64,000 bases of DNA from Manduca sexta (lineage: Eukaryota > Arthropoda > Insecta > Lepidoptera > Sphingidae). Both the position numbers and the translations under genes were made by a program. The stretch covers positions 12,590,920 to 12,654,919 of the forward strand of contig NC_051129.1 in NCBI RefSeq assembly GCF_014839805.1, read 5' to 3'. This document shows positions 37,723 through 50,200 of this stretch, piece by piece (position 1 is the stretch's first letter; each line of letters begins with the position of its first letter). Under the pieces are notes generated by a model. That model was given only the letters and a program-made list of their open reading frames with translations. It was not told the DNA's origin and made no database searches.

Positions 37723-39515
37723 ATGGACCTCGTCTAGTTTTCTATTTATGTGTACATAGCTAGTATAAACTTTTGTATTTTAAAATACTCCGCCGTACAG
37801 TATTTAAGAAATCTCTACATTCCTTCTATCTTTCTACCTGAATTTCCAGTAGGTTAGCTTAATGTAGATAGTAGTAAAATTTTTAATATTAATGGATGGA
37901 AGTCATGACATAGTAGTAAATATGGAAGACCAAGTGGGTCGTAAACCGATGGCGGCAAGCGATCACACACTTCCTGTTTGGAAGCACTAATGCGCTTCGG
38001 TGCGCGCTACGTCCGAATATTTTAATACGCATAAGGCTTTAGAGCTTACGTGCCGGTATCCGTGCAACCATCGGTTACCGCCTTTTTCCGTTAATGAATA
38101 CTTGGTTGAGTGCCACGAGTAAGAATGTGCCAGTTTTATTATTACCAATATTAGTTAATTATCTAATGGGATCAAAGGCCAGTTGAAACGACGCTCAAAA
38201 TTTAATGTACAAATAGATGAGTCTTGTATAATAGAATTGTTTAAAATGTGTTTTTTTTTTCTATTTATTTTTATAGCTGATAGGCCAGTTTGTATTGAGT
38301 CATTTTTTATGAAACTTTAGTACTTAATAGGTTTATATATATTTTTTGTATAATTTATGAGTGTAGTATAATTTTTAACGATGCCTGTGTGTTTCTATTA
38401 TTGTTGTTTGTTTCATTTTGTTGGAGATTTTTATACATTTACATTCCATGGGGTTTTCTCATATCGGTTGTAACGATAGCCTAATTATTACATGTATAAT
38501 TTGTAGTGCTATTCTACCATATTTTCCGTCTACTTTCTCAAAATGCTCAATCTTTTACAACTCAATCTTAATTAATGTTGTTACGAATATTTGCTAACTA
38601 TATTTTTGAAAGCGGAATGTCATTTTTTTAATATCACGATACTATGAAATTCTTTAAATATAGAATATAAAGAATATATAAAAAAAAAAACTGACATATA
38701 CTGCCAACATTTTTGTGAAATAAAAAAGGATAGCAAACGAAATATAAAACATCGATTCAGTGTTTATGTGAGCAAATGTACTATGACAAACATTTGACAT
38801 ATAGTTATTAGAATTTAAAATTGAAGTACAACTTTGTGACTTACTCTTGTTATGGCCGAATATTTTTTTTACATGTAACTGTTTTGAATAAATGACGTTC
38901 TTTGACAATCTTAGACTGAGATCAATACAATATATTTTCATTTAATTTAATACCGACCCAAAAATAGTTTGGATATATTATGAATTCTTCCCTTTTTTTA
39001 GAGAAGGATAATTCTTAGCAACCTTTAATAGATGTTGACAGGCTAATTCAATTTGGTGATGGTTCTCAGTTCTAGAAATGTCAAATTATTATACTAACGC
39101 AAATAAGCTGGTAACTAAAATAAATCAATATTACAGAAATGAAAATAGAGGTTATGTAAAATTTACTCTTTAGGCAACACTTTAATGTTCAACACGTTGA
39201 CAATATTGCTAAGTCTTTAGTTGTTAGATTATATCAATACCTAATTACAATGAAAAAGATGTTGCTGAACATGTTGCGACAGGATCCTGATTAGAATACA
39301 TTATTGGATTTATGGAATATTTTTTATCGAACGTTTTAATAAGGGTCAGTTCATACTTTAAGAGTAAGTCCGCGTACTGACTAAGTTAACAAATAAATAA
39401 TTGTTGTTGCAGTGTGATACGATATTTTTATGGTGTTTATACATTTTTTTTTTTATGTTTTATAAGTAAATCTTAATATATTTGAAAGAGAATAAAAACG
39501 TGAGTGCCTTTTTAT
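37723..39515 (+). other. Probable 3' UTR of the knirps-family gene
   Basis: There is no open frame after the TGA. The tract is AT-rich and free of the SINEs and Helitrons that crowd both sides, consistent with transcribed UTR. A CpG-rich block lies at about 37925-38110. The best poly(A) signal is AATAAA at 39491, followed by a T-rich tract; earlier AATAAA motifs near 38717 and 38886 could give shorter forms. The end point is inferred. Confidence 0.55.
39491..39496 (+). terminator. Candidate polyadenylation signal AATAAA
   Basis: A canonical hexamer lies about 1.77 kb after the stop codon, with a TG/T-rich stretch within 40 bases downstream. It is chosen because repeats resume shortly afterwards (SINE at 39637). 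AATAAA is common in AT-rich DNA, so this is only a candidate. Confidence 0.45.
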
Positions 39516-39636
39516 TGCGTTGTTTTATTTTTAAATACCTTACTTAGATTTTTATACAATTATCAGTATCATTGTTTTGACAAAATAAATAGTTTAATGA
39601 CAATTAATTTACCCAATATTTAATAAGACAAAGATT

Positions 39637-39873
39637 AGCCTGTCGCGGTGGCGTAGTTATACTGCATGCACGGCACGGCAGTGCTCTGAAGTCCTGGATT
39701 CGAATCCCGGGTCAGGCAAAGTGTTTTTTGGGTTTTCTGCTCAGTACCAACCCGACGTCTGGAATTTGTGATAAAAGGCTCGCCCTCTGTCACATCAAGG
39801 GACGGAAGATTCTTGGTTAAAGTGGGTGTCCTGGTTGCGTCTCTGCATACCCCTACGGTGATAAATGCGTGAT
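39637..39873 (+). repeat. tRNA-derived SINE, family A, full length
   Basis: Head 'cctgtcgcggtggcgtagtt', B-box near 39699 (ggattcgaatcccgggtcag), core 'ttttctgctcagtaccaacc' and tail 'cgccctctgtcacatcaagg', ending 'ggtgataaatgcgtgatg'. A good representative of the family. Confidence 0.85.
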
Positions 39874-39949
39874 GAGTGTTTTGTCAATAAATAGCTCGTC
39901 AGAATGTAAGCAACACAATAGCTAATGAATAGAATTACACAAAATTATT

Positions 39950-40092
39950 ATAAAGTAGTAGCCTATATATTATTCTGATAAATAACCAGTATTACCGTAA
40001 ATTTTTATCCAAATCCGTTCAGTAGTTTTTTCATGAATTAGGAACAAACATCCTCACAAACTTTCGCATCTATAATATTAGTAGGATTCATC
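39950..40092 (-). mobile_element. Helitron-like end fragment
   Basis: 'aaatccgttcagtagttttt' followed by 'actttcgcatctataatatt' and 'agtagga' is a common end structure of short Helitron-like repeats. The other end is missing. Confidence 0.45.
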
Positions 40093-40431
40093 AAATATAT
40101 AACCTGTCGGATTACAAAAGAAATATTAATTCAATTGAATAAATGTATTTAACCTGCGAACAATTTTTTATCCTAACTAAGAAATAAACCTTAAAACCCA
40201 TAAAATAGATTCTAAAATAATATTAATATACTCAACATCTTAGAGAACGAATGAAATAATTAAACAGTAGAAAGTGAAACAGAACCGCAATTATCATTTC
40301 TAGTTCTGTTTTCTCTAAGTTTATTCAAACAATATTAATATCAAACGTTTAGAAATTCTAAACTAATAATTTTGTAATATTAAATGGAATGACTTTATTT
40401 TGCTGACGTTATTTAAAGTTTACACATCTCG
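40093..40431. other. AT-rich non-coding DNA, nothing recognised
   Basis: No frame, no shared repeat. Confidence 0.4.
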
Positions 40432-40520
40432 CATTGTTACTCTAGTGGCAAAATATGCAGCTTGTGGGCCGAGAGGTTTTAGGTTCAAACTTTAGCTGGG
40501 ACAAAACCTCGGTTTTTCTA
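40432..40520 (+). repeat. tRNA-like SINE head, other family
   Basis: 'ttactctagtggcaaaatat' and a B-box-like 'aggttcaaactttagctggg' have tRNA-like spacing. The tail does not match families A, B or C. Weak. Confidence 0.35.
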
Positions 40521-40867
40521 AGGCGATTATACGATTTTCCCGCGACTGCACCTCAAAAAATGCAAGAATTCAGGCACATGATTCATCGTAGAACATAAAC
40601 CTTTTCTCGATTCCTTCTGCAACTTACTTGAAAAGTATGTCGAGTGTGTCACATCGAACGCAAATATTGTTTAAGATGGGAAAAGATCGTAAGATGTTTT
40701 AAGGGCTGTGTTAGGTTGCTTATTAAAAATAATTGAATATACTTTTTCGTCATTTTAAGAATATAACCGGACGAAACAAACTCTAAATTAGAACTCCAAT
40801 AGACAACATCTATACACTTATTGTAATAACCTGAACTGAAACGTATGGTACGTTTTGATAACAAGAT

Positions 40868-41004
40868 TGTAAACCTTCCTGTGAACACCATCAGTTAGGT
40901 TAGGTTAGCTTAGCATGTAAACCTTATGAACACCATCAGTTAGCTTAGGTTAGGTTAGCATGTAAACCTTCCTATGAACACCATCAGTTAGGTTAGGTTA
41001 GTAT
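40868..41004 (+). repeat. Three-copy minisatellite with TTAGG units
   Basis: A unit of about 45-48 bases ('gtaaaccttcctatgaacac' + 'catcagttaggttaggttag' + 'cat') is repeated three times with small indels. Each unit contains ttaggttagg, the insect telomere motif (TTAGG)n, here interstitial. Confidence 0.85.
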
Positions 41005-41088
41005 TAGGCCTATATAAATCTAGAATGACTGCAACTGGCTATTACATTTCTAATTACTATTTTTTTTACTTTTATTCCTTATTTTGGA

Positions 41089-41378
41089 ATGACGAGATGA
41101 GCTTGCCGTTCGCGTAATGGTAAGCGATACCATCGTCCATAAACAGAAGAAACACCATCCAACACCATGAATTACAAAGTATTGTTTGGTATTCCACTGC
41201 GCTCGCCGTCCTGAGACATGAGATGTTAAGTTTTATTATGTCCAGTAGTTACACTGACTACAATGTCCTTCAAACTGACACACAACAGTGACTAAAAACT
41301 GCTGCTTGGCGGTAGAAATAGACATTGCGGTGGTACCTACCGAGACGGAATCTCACATATGAGAGATCTACTATCAGT
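41089..41378 (+). repeat. Dispersed repeat D, near complete copy
   Basis: 'gacgagatgagcttgccgtt..cgcgtaatggtaagcgatac' through 'gcggtagaaatagacattgc' to 'cacatatgagagatctacta'. A second, internally deleted copy is at 47256-47462. I remember this as common in butterfly and moth DNA, class uncertain (LINE tail or TIR element). Confidence 0.65.
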
Positions 41379-44300
41379 TATAACAACGTACTCTTATACG
41401 AATCTTTGTCTTTATAGTTTTCTTTACCTATCTATACACTTGGAGAGTCACAGAAATTTTTCCCTAAAGTCAAAACAAACATCGTGCATTTACATATTCA
41501 TAACCACATATTCAAAATCTCACAATTTGTCCAGGAATTATTCATGCGTTGGACCACTGTGCGTGGCGTCGATTATTCGGAAACGTCAGTGTACACAATA
41601 CTCTAGTGTTTTATTCAGTTGCTACTGTGAACTACTGTTTTCGTATTGAACATTAACTGTTTGATTTATGGATGCTTACTGCCTTGTCTAATCAAGAAAA
41701 TGGTAATTATTGTAAACAAATTTGTGTTGTACTTCGCTTCTATCCCATACGAGGGATTTGTATAATATATTCCTTTCTAACTTGTTGTTTATGACGAATA
41801 TTTTCGTTTTTCTATGATTGTATCTTTTAAAATGTATACACAATTATTATAAGTAGGAAGAAATATAGAATTCAGGTGCGATTAGTGGTTGTAATAATTT
41901 GGAACAATTTGTTAATAATATAGAATGGTGATGGTCTAGGGTGCAAAAATTACTATTTAGCAAGTTGTAATAGATATATTATAATGATATACCTTTCAAA
42001 TTACTGAAAGAATATAACTTTCTAGTCATACTAATAACATTATCTATTGTTAAATTCTGGTATCTGTTACATACCTAATGGTAGCTTCAAATGATTGACT
42101 GGTATTCTCAATTCACCTGTAATTCTAACTAGTAAGCAAATTGATGTTAATAATGAACCGATATAACGAATAACAAGTCACCGATAACTGTAAATAGCCC
42201 ATTACGGTAACAATAAATCCATAAAAGTATTAATTGAGCCCATTATACAGCATGTTCCAATTTTAACACCAACATTTCAATGGGAAAAAATTAAAAATCA
42301 CTCCGCGAGGTTTTTTGTGCCAGCATTCTTTCGCACTCAGCATGATTTTGTCATCCGTTTTAATTGAAGTTATGTCGCAGTGAGAAGTAACAAATCATCA
42401 TTTTTTCGCAAAGGCCGAGCGTTCGCGACGCGCTGAAGAAATTCAGCTCGTTAAATCGTAATGGTTTTGTTTGGCTGAACTGTAGTGGCGTCGACAAAAG
42501 TGTTTTATTTGTTTTTCCAACGGCTTGCGGTAGATTATGTATTTAACGACTTTGATAAGGCATTTTGTATTGTTACGTTTATATTCTTTAAGAGAATGGC
42601 AAGCTTCTTGTTATTATACCCCTAATTTTCCTCCTCAGGAGATCAAAACTTTGCTTTATAGCGAATAAAATACAATATTTCAATAAACTTTCAACTATAA
42701 TTCCTGAACATCTAACGGAACCTAAAATTTTACAATAAAACAACACTGAGACAATTAGTTATTTATTTTACAATATATACATGGTATGTAGGTAGACTAC
42801 ACGCACAAAAGCCCGACCTACTACGGGCTAAATGCGGAAAAACGAGCGCCTCAACATAGGTAGACTAACACAACAATATAAAATTATTTTTAAGAGCACA
42901 TAAAAGTAACAGTATATCCAAACTAATGAAAAACATTTACACATGACTGTACCATCAAAAAGGTACCAGTTCACGATACGATTTTTAACGAGGAAACACA
43001 TCGCACTAATTGAGATTGTGCCACGAAACTTGGCGTTAAAAAATTATGTCGCACCAAAGATGGCGCTGATTTATTAAGACGTCCGCGCTAGACAGCTCGA
43101 AACGGGAGCAATGCGCGTGCGCTTATCAAAAACTGACATGTTTTGACACTTGTGTGTTTTTGTGAAATTTGGTTGGCGACGTGATTGAACGTAAACAAGA
43201 GCGCTACCGGTAGGAATTAAGTTTCCAGCTCCTTGATAAAGTTTATTTTTATCAGTATTTAACAATACATTTCTTATTTTATTGCTAAATCTGTAGGTAA
43301 AGTAATATTATCATTCACAATATATAATTTTACTTATAAACTTGTTTTAGCGTTAAGAGGAGGGTAAGAATTGCTTCAATAGCTGTCAAAAACATCACTG
43401 GTTCCTAGTTCCTTTATTAAGAGGCAAGATGACGGGTTTTGACCAACAGCTGATCGAGTAAATTTGTGTTTTAACTAAGCATTTGCGATTTTTTTATAAG
43501 TAAGACTGATAATGGTTAAATGTTTGTTGATGAAGTACATAATTTATCTTATATAGATTAGAAGCTCTTCGGAATTTAAATGTTTTAGTTAAGTATTAAA
43601 TGCAATCAATTCATATTATATCTAGACCTAAGAATACTAATCATATAAAACGACTAATTATTGAAACTTAGTAATTTAACACAAAATCGTTCGAACTTAA
43701 TCTCAAATACATCGCGATCAAGTTATAAGAAACGTTAAAACGATCCGAAAACTCGCATAAAATTTTTCATAAATCGGTAAACATTATTGAGCGCGTTCGA
43801 CAAAACGACGCACGAATAAAAATAAAAATCATTTGCCAATGTTCAACGGCGGTGATTTTACAATAATATTATTTACATTTTTGTCCGGTGTAATTACTGT
43901 TTGTCTCACTGCGCGATAATTGTGTGTATAAAATGCTTGAAACACAACTCGCTCGGGCCCCGATTGGCACTTCATTTAACGTTATGTTGTGTTTTCATTG
44001 ATTTTAAAGCTTGTTTTTGCGATTAAATTTGTTTTATAATATATTAAAATATTTTTTTCGTGTTCGATTTGATTTTAATTAAATTGTGATATTTGACATG
44101 TACCTCACTATTTACTGGTCAGAGTTTTTAAGTATTATTATACAGAGCAATCATCTAGTAGGAGAGGGTAGAGGATACGTAAGCTTCTTTGATTCGAAAT
44201 AAAATGAAATAAATTATTTAAACGTGTAAAATGCTAAAAATTATTTAGATTCTGTCAGTATTAACACCACCAGTTTGAAAAGCAGTTCTTACCAGAGAAG

Positions 44301-45216
44301 AACGGGGAGAAACTCTGGTGTTGCTCTTTTTAAAAATCAGTTGAAGGTACTACAGTACATGAAACACAGAAAAGAGAAAAATTACAATTATTTCCTTTTT
44401 AATTGCTGTTTGGAGCAGTTCATTCATCGATACTGCTTTGATTCTAGGGACATCTCTTGACATTTCTAAGTTCCATGCGTATTGTTAATTCCTTCGCTTT
44501 AGCGGTTAAAGAAAATATAATGAAGACATCTTAGAGATATTGTTTAGAAGTTACAATTTAAGTTTTATAGTAACATACGTCTCTTTTGGCGATTTTTATA
44601 TCAATGAATGGTATGTATTAACATAAAAAACCTAATTCAGACACAAAATTACTGAACTATATTAAACAACTTGCATAAATTAATAAATAATGGAAATGCC
44701 AATCTCCGGGGGGTAATAGCTATTTATTTATAATCTTTATTTTTGGACTGAATTAAAATAAACCCAATAAATATATAATAAACAAAACATAGTAAAAGAT
44801 AAAAGACTTTAATCGGATATTAAAATAACATTATGATTATGTAGGTGTCGTTTAAAAAGGTCATGGTTTAATTAGGTATTCATGTTTATAATCGATTATA
44901 ACAAACGTAACTAGTGTACTTTTGTGGATTTACTCAGATATTTATTACATTTATTTGAGAAATAACTCAGGTCGTCGTAAAAATTGAGTCTTTACGTTAA
45001 TATTTAAGAAATATGAATACCCATACCCTAAAACCTTTGGTGTGCGAGAGTTTGTCTGAGTTACGCACTAATGATTTATTTCAATGTAAGCAAATTGTTT
45101 GTTTTAAAAGTGTAGCCAATATAATTACTAAGTATTATAATACTTAACATCTAATTTAGGGTGATAAACGTTGTTTGAAGCTGTATAAGAATTGCAATTG
45201 TGTGTACAAATAAAAA
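41379..45216. other. 3.8 kb nearly free of recognisable repeats and genes
   Basis: No coding frame is convincing. Compared with the rest of the window, almost none of the SINE, Helitron or TIR families occur here. A CpG-richer stretch at 42290-42500 and another at 43740-43990 stand out. It could hold regulatory DNA of the knirps-family gene; that is inference. Confidence 0.45.
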
Positions 45217-45366
45217 CACATCACGCCTGCGTCTCCTGAGTAAGCAGAGATGCAAATAGGGGTACCCAATTTTCAAGTGTGTTTCGACATTGCCCGACAT
45301 GGGATACGAACCCAGGAGTATTGTCGTATCACGTACACAATACCAATACACCACGGAAGCACTCCT
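45217..45366 (-). repeat. Family A SINE, internally shortened
   Basis: Inverted tail start 'cacatcacgcctgcgtctcc' and head end with B-box 'gggatacgaacccaggagta'. The core is partly deleted. The 73-codon frame over it is chance. Confidence 0.65.
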
Positions 45367-45839
45367 GTGCATTAATTATTAGTATTATTTTATCAAATCA
45401 GGAAACTTAATCATCATATACAAATTTCAAACTGTGAAAGCTATTAAAGGCTTTAGATAGAAATATTTTTATAATTCAGTGTGAAAACTTGAATGTTGAC
45501 ATGTATGCATTATTCTACCTTTAATTCCATAATATATAATTATATATATGTACAAAATAAAATCATATATTAATATTATGTTATCCAAATATCGCAATCG
45601 ATACTCTTAATATATGTCATAAACACACATTCCTAGTTTTATACGTTTTTAATTTGATTAAAATACATAACGCAGTGTAAATAAGATATAAAAAATGATG
45701 CCCGCGGTGTTCAATGTTGTTTTCTTGTTTTAATACTTGTAAAATTATTATATCTCAATCAGTATAACTGTATAGGACGTTTTGATACAAGTTAATGAGT
45801 CAGGCAAATAGCTAATATAGTAAACTATTATATAAGTCT

Positions 45840-46080
45840 CTTCTTCTTGGTTGTGTTCTTCATTATTGAAGGTCGTGTCCCTGAAAGGCCTTAATGGTTG
45901 TTGTTATTTAGGGCAGTCGCAATAGACTATCCAGTGAGGTTGGGTAGATCGAGTGCAGGCACTTGATCTACCCAAAGGATATGGTGTTCGGCCGCGAGGT
46001 CTTTGCCCACCACAAATAACTTGTCAAGGTTATCTGTCTGACGGCGGGCAATATGTCCAAAATTATATTATATAAGTATA
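45840..46080 (+). repeat. Repeat patch with a 17-bp hairpin
   Basis: 45940-45956 and 45959-45975 are inverted copies (ttgggtagatcgagtgc and gcacttgatctacccaa), 16 of 17 paired plus one G:T, with a two-base gap. A second weaker inverted pair is tttgcccacc / cggcgggcaa near 46002 and 46044. The 'cacttgatctac' part recurs in the 5' region of the LINE at 59811-59824. Confidence 0.55.
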
Positions 46081-46228
46081 TTTACATAAATAAGTATAGA
46101 AATTCGATTCTAAATTTGCGGCCGTCTTTCGCGGTTGAATATCGATAAGGTAGCAGCGTAAATGTACATTGAACCTGGCATCGTCAACAAACTGTTTAAT
46201 CATCTCACGCAGTTTTTTTTGTATATGG

Positions 46229-46695
46229 ACACAGCAAAGTACTCCATTGCCTGATGGTAAGTGGATTGGGGTCCAATAGAAACAAATAAGGAAACTGATA
46301 TTTAGTTTGCTTGATTATAAGCGCCACGATGGTCCGTAAACAATAGTAACGCTACCTAAATTTGCGCTACGAAGTACTGCATGGCAAGGTTCTGCGTTTA
46401 AAAGACATTAGATATAATGCAAAGTAATTATAATGCCTACAGTGTCTAACAATTTGCTGGTGGTTGGATATATTTTATATTTGCCCGGGTAGCGACGACC
46501 GTGCTCAAGGTGTTAAAACCCGCCATAGTGGCCCATGTAAGTGTGTCGTATTCCAAGATCATCCTGTGTATATCCGGTTCCAATAGGCCCGCATAATTTT
46601 GTCGACTACCGAGCGACAATCATCTTTCATTAGTCGACATTCTATTAGCCCTCAATCCAGTTAGCATAAGGTGCAGTCGGGTCACATTACTGTGT
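46229..46695. mobile_element. 467-bp TIR DNA element, non-autonomous
   Basis: The left end starts ACACAGCAAAGT and runs through 'cctgatggtaagtggattgg'. The right end is its inverted, diverged copy, ending ACTGTGT. The inverted ends extend for about 60 bases. No coding capacity. Single-end fragments of the same family occur at 8893, 11049, 14945, 33876, 50201 and 54530. No clear target duplication was seen, so the superfamily is unassigned. Confidence 0.65.
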
Positions 46696-47255
46696 AGTTA
46701 AAAAAAACCGCAACACAATCCTTGAAAACAATTACCCGATTGCAGAAATAGACCCCACCGTACATACCTAAAAAGATTTACAAGAGACCGAATCAGCATA
46801 AGTCTACTTAAAAAATAACTTATAATATTCTTAAGCAAATCTAAAAAAATGTAACATCGATTTACAAGCAATTACAAATAACAACGATAAGTCTAATTAA
46901 AACACATTTTTTCCCAACAAGCTAACACTCTGGTATCAGATGAGCGTCCCGGCTCTCCGTACAAGCCTATCTCAATCTAGACACCTAGGGCGCGCGACAT
47001 ATCGGGACGATTTATTCGGCACACAACCAACACTGTTTTGTCGCTACTAATTTTGGTTTTGCGTTGGATTTCACTGTTTAGGTTTTATAGTGCGGGTTTG
47101 CTAGCTTTTGATTCTGGAATAGCTTTCTTATAGTATATACATTTACGCATATAAATTCTATTGCTTGCTACTTTTGAGACGGTTACGTTTAAGAACCTTC
47201 AAAAATTACATATTAATAATATTACTAATATTATAGATAATTTGTTTATTACTTT
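46696..47255. other. AT-rich non-coding DNA, nothing recognised
   Basis: A GC-richer patch at 46925-47020 has no recognisable identity. Confidence 0.45.
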
Positions 47256-47462
47256 GAATGACGAGACGAGCTTGCCGTTCGCCTGACGGTAAGCGATACG
47301 ACCCATAAACAATAGATACACCGCCCGCCATCCTGAGTTACACTGGCTACAATATCCTTCAATCCGGAACAAAACAGTGACTGCTGTTTAGCGGCAGAAA
47401 TAGACATTGCGCCGGTACCTACCCAGGCGGACTCTCACATATAAGAGACCTACCATCAGTAA
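47256..47462 (+). repeat. Dispersed repeat D, internally deleted copy
   Basis: Same two ends as 41089-41378 (gacgagacgagcttgccgtt and cacatataagagacctacca), with about 80 bases of the middle missing. Confidence 0.65.
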
Positions 47463-49043
47463 ATAGAGACGATCGTTTGGATATTTGTTACAGGAAAACG
47501 CAGTAACTGTTGAACGACTTTAAATGAAATTTGACACACGGATAGACAATGTCTTACAACGTTTTATTTCAGTAATATGTTCCTGTTGGAAATACTTAAA
47601 AACTTACATTTTAGGTAGATGATACTAACGATATAGATGGTGATATGAATAGCTTAATAATTTAATGAAAGGCTTTTCTAAACTTGCTTTGTGAATCCCG
47701 AGTAAATCAATAATTTCAAACCATATAATGCACGACATACGATTCGTACGTAAGACCTTTCGTTTCACATTATAAGCCACTACACCAAGACCTCCAGCAA
47801 ACCATATCAGTAACATCGTATTATTTTCAACCATAAATTCAAGTTACAACTATAGTCACCGTTATCTCTATTAGTATTGCATTCCTGGCTTTCCAATAGC
47901 AACTGGCGATTGTTTGAGACAGAGACAAATCTTGACCTTTAATGGCTCAAGTGTTCCGGATTTTCGTTAATGTGTTATAGCTTAACAATAGATCGCAAGG
48001 TCTTATTCCGGATAATTTAATTAGGTATATTGCTATAAAAAATTGTCCTTCGATTAGAATACGTGTAATTGCATAATAGGGCCCCCTGACTATATATGAT
48101 GCTAATAATATGTCAATGCGCAGTTGAAACTAAAATCTAGACTAAACAAAAATTTACGTATAATATTTTAAAAACCGAAGGAGCTATATTTAAACGCGTT
48201 AATTTCTGTAGTCTCAAAACTCATTCATAAACATGAACTGACTTTGTATAATACGGTTGTTGTACGGTAAATTTATCTCGAAAATATATTTATGTCTTTG
48301 CTATAAACATTATTAAATAATTTTGTTAAAATTTAATCAATTTTATCATCTAAAAATATTTTAAATCTAAAATTAGAATAAAATTATTCAACATCATGTA
48401 ATCAAATATGTAAAATGGTTTCATAAAATGTTTAATGAAATAAATTGATGATTAATAAATATACTATAAACTATGCCTTACTATAAACGAAGCGATATAA
48501 TTAATTTTAATAAAACTTATGCCACTTAAAAATCTAATTAGCCCAACTGCAATTTATATTCAACTTCAAAAATATAAAAGTGCTTAAAATCAACCATCTT
48601 CCCAATTAATTAATTTAAATATTTCCATAGCTGTTTTTTTCTTAAATAGAATTACATATTAAAATGATTCCACATCATTTTCAGGTTGAGGCTTGACACC
48701 CAAAACTACCGTTATTAGAAAAGCTTTGCAACCTTTATTATGGAAATTATAAGTTTAATGGAAAGTTCGTCTTATTCCAAGTAGGTACTAAAACAAACTT
48801 ATGAGCTAACAGTGTCATGAAGTCTGGCTGTATTTCGTTTATGTAGTTTGCTCTATTTTTTTTCTCAGTAAAGTAATCCCTTTTATTTTATTTTTGCAAA
48901 GGGTATTTTTTATAAGGACACAAAATTTTAGTCAATTTAAAGTTTTGTATTTGTTCAGCCACATTTGTGGTTGACTGTACATCATTGAAACAATCAATAG
49001 ATTAGGCATAAGTTTACCTATACCCGTAAATCTGTTTTAAGTA
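47463..49043. other. AT-rich non-coding DNA
   Basis: 47480-47550 resembles Helitron-body sequence ('gaacgactttaaatgaaatt'). The remainder is extremely AT-rich. A short minus-strand frame at 47625-47834 has no recognisable domain. Confidence 0.45.
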
Positions 49044-50050
49044 TCTATACTATTATATAAAGCTGAAGAGTTTGTTTGTTTGTTTGTTTGTTTGAACGCG
49101 CTAATCTCAGGAACTACCGGTCCAAACCGAAAAATTCTTTTTGCGTTGGATAGCCCTTTGTTCGTGGAGTGCTATAGGCTATATATCATCATGCTATACT
49201 CAATAGGAGCGGAGCAGTAATGGCTAATCTCAGGAAATACCGGCTCAAACTAAAAAAAAAAATTTTGCGTTGGATAGCCCTTTATTCGTGGAGTGCTATA
49301 GGCTATATACCATCACGCTATACCCAATAGGAGCGGAGCAGTAATGGCTAATCTCAGGAACTACCGATTCGACCTGAAAAATTCTTTTTGGGTTGAATAG
49401 TCCTTTGTTTGTGGAGTACTCAAAGTCATATATCATCACGCTATGACTAATAGGAGCGGAGCAGTAATGGGTAATCTCAGGAACTACCAGTTTCAACTGA
49501 AAAATTCGTTTTGTGTTGGATAGCCCTTTATTTGTAGACCGCTATAAGCTATATATCATCACGCTATGACCAATAGGAGCGGAGCAGTAATGGCTAATCT
49601 CAGGAACTACCGGTTTGAACTGAAAAAATCTATTTGTGTTGGATAGCCCTTTGTTCCTGGAGTGCTGTAGGCTATATATCATTACGCTATGACCAATAGG
49701 AGCGGAGCAGTAATGAAACATGTTGCAAAAACGGGGAAAATTATAAGTTTTGAGAGCTTCCGTTGCCTGCGCTGCGTAGACGGTTAAAGTTATGCAACAA
49801 TGATGTATGACGGGATTGTTCCACTTTAAAAGTTCTAAAAAATATATTATAAAACAAAGTCCCCAGTTGCATCTGTCTGTCTGAACGTGTTAAACTCAAA
49901 AACTACCCAACGTATTAAGATGAAATTTGGTATGGAGACAGTTTGAGACCCTGGGAAGAACATAGGCTCCCGGGAAACTACTACTTTTATAACGGAAAAC
50001 TTTAGCCAGAAAAACTTTATAACGCGGGCGGAGCCGCGGGCAAAAGCTAG
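49044..50050 (+). mobile_element. 1,007-bp Helitron containing an internal minisatellite
   Basis: TC at 49044-49045 after A, and CTAG at 50047-50050 before T. The 3' subterminal gcgggcggagccgcgggc is a strong hairpin just before 'aaaagctag'. The 5' part has agctgaagag plus a (GTTT)n run (about 49070-49093). Five tandem units fill the left 60%. No protein coding; the minus frame at 49296-49496 is repeat read-through. Confidence 0.9.
49094..49715 (+). repeat. Five-unit tandem repeat of about 123 bp
   Basis: The landmark ggagcggagcagtaatg occurs at 49206, 49330, 49453, 49576 and 49699, giving spacings of 124, 123, 123 and 123. Each unit runs 'ctaatctcaggaactaccgg' ... 'gttggatagcccttt' ... 'ctatatatcatcacgctat'. 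Confidence 0.92.
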
Positions 50051-50200
50051 TTTTTGATATAAATAAAGAAACGAGCAAGCCGCTCATCTGATGGCAAATA
50101 ACACGTCTAGAGAGCTGCAACACAACTAATACTTTAAATAATAAATCACTATAATGACTGCACTCATCACCCTGAAACAAAACTTATACGGTGACAGTAA

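Noticed and set aside
39637..39720. tRNA gene
   Set aside because: The head looks tRNA-like with a good B-box, but the same head with the same tail recurs many times and lacks a credible acceptor stem: it is a SINE. The same applies to the other tRNA-like heads.
49094..49715. CRISPR array
   Set aside because: Units are about 123 bases, similar along their whole length without unique spacers, and lie inside a Helitron in eukaryotic DNA.
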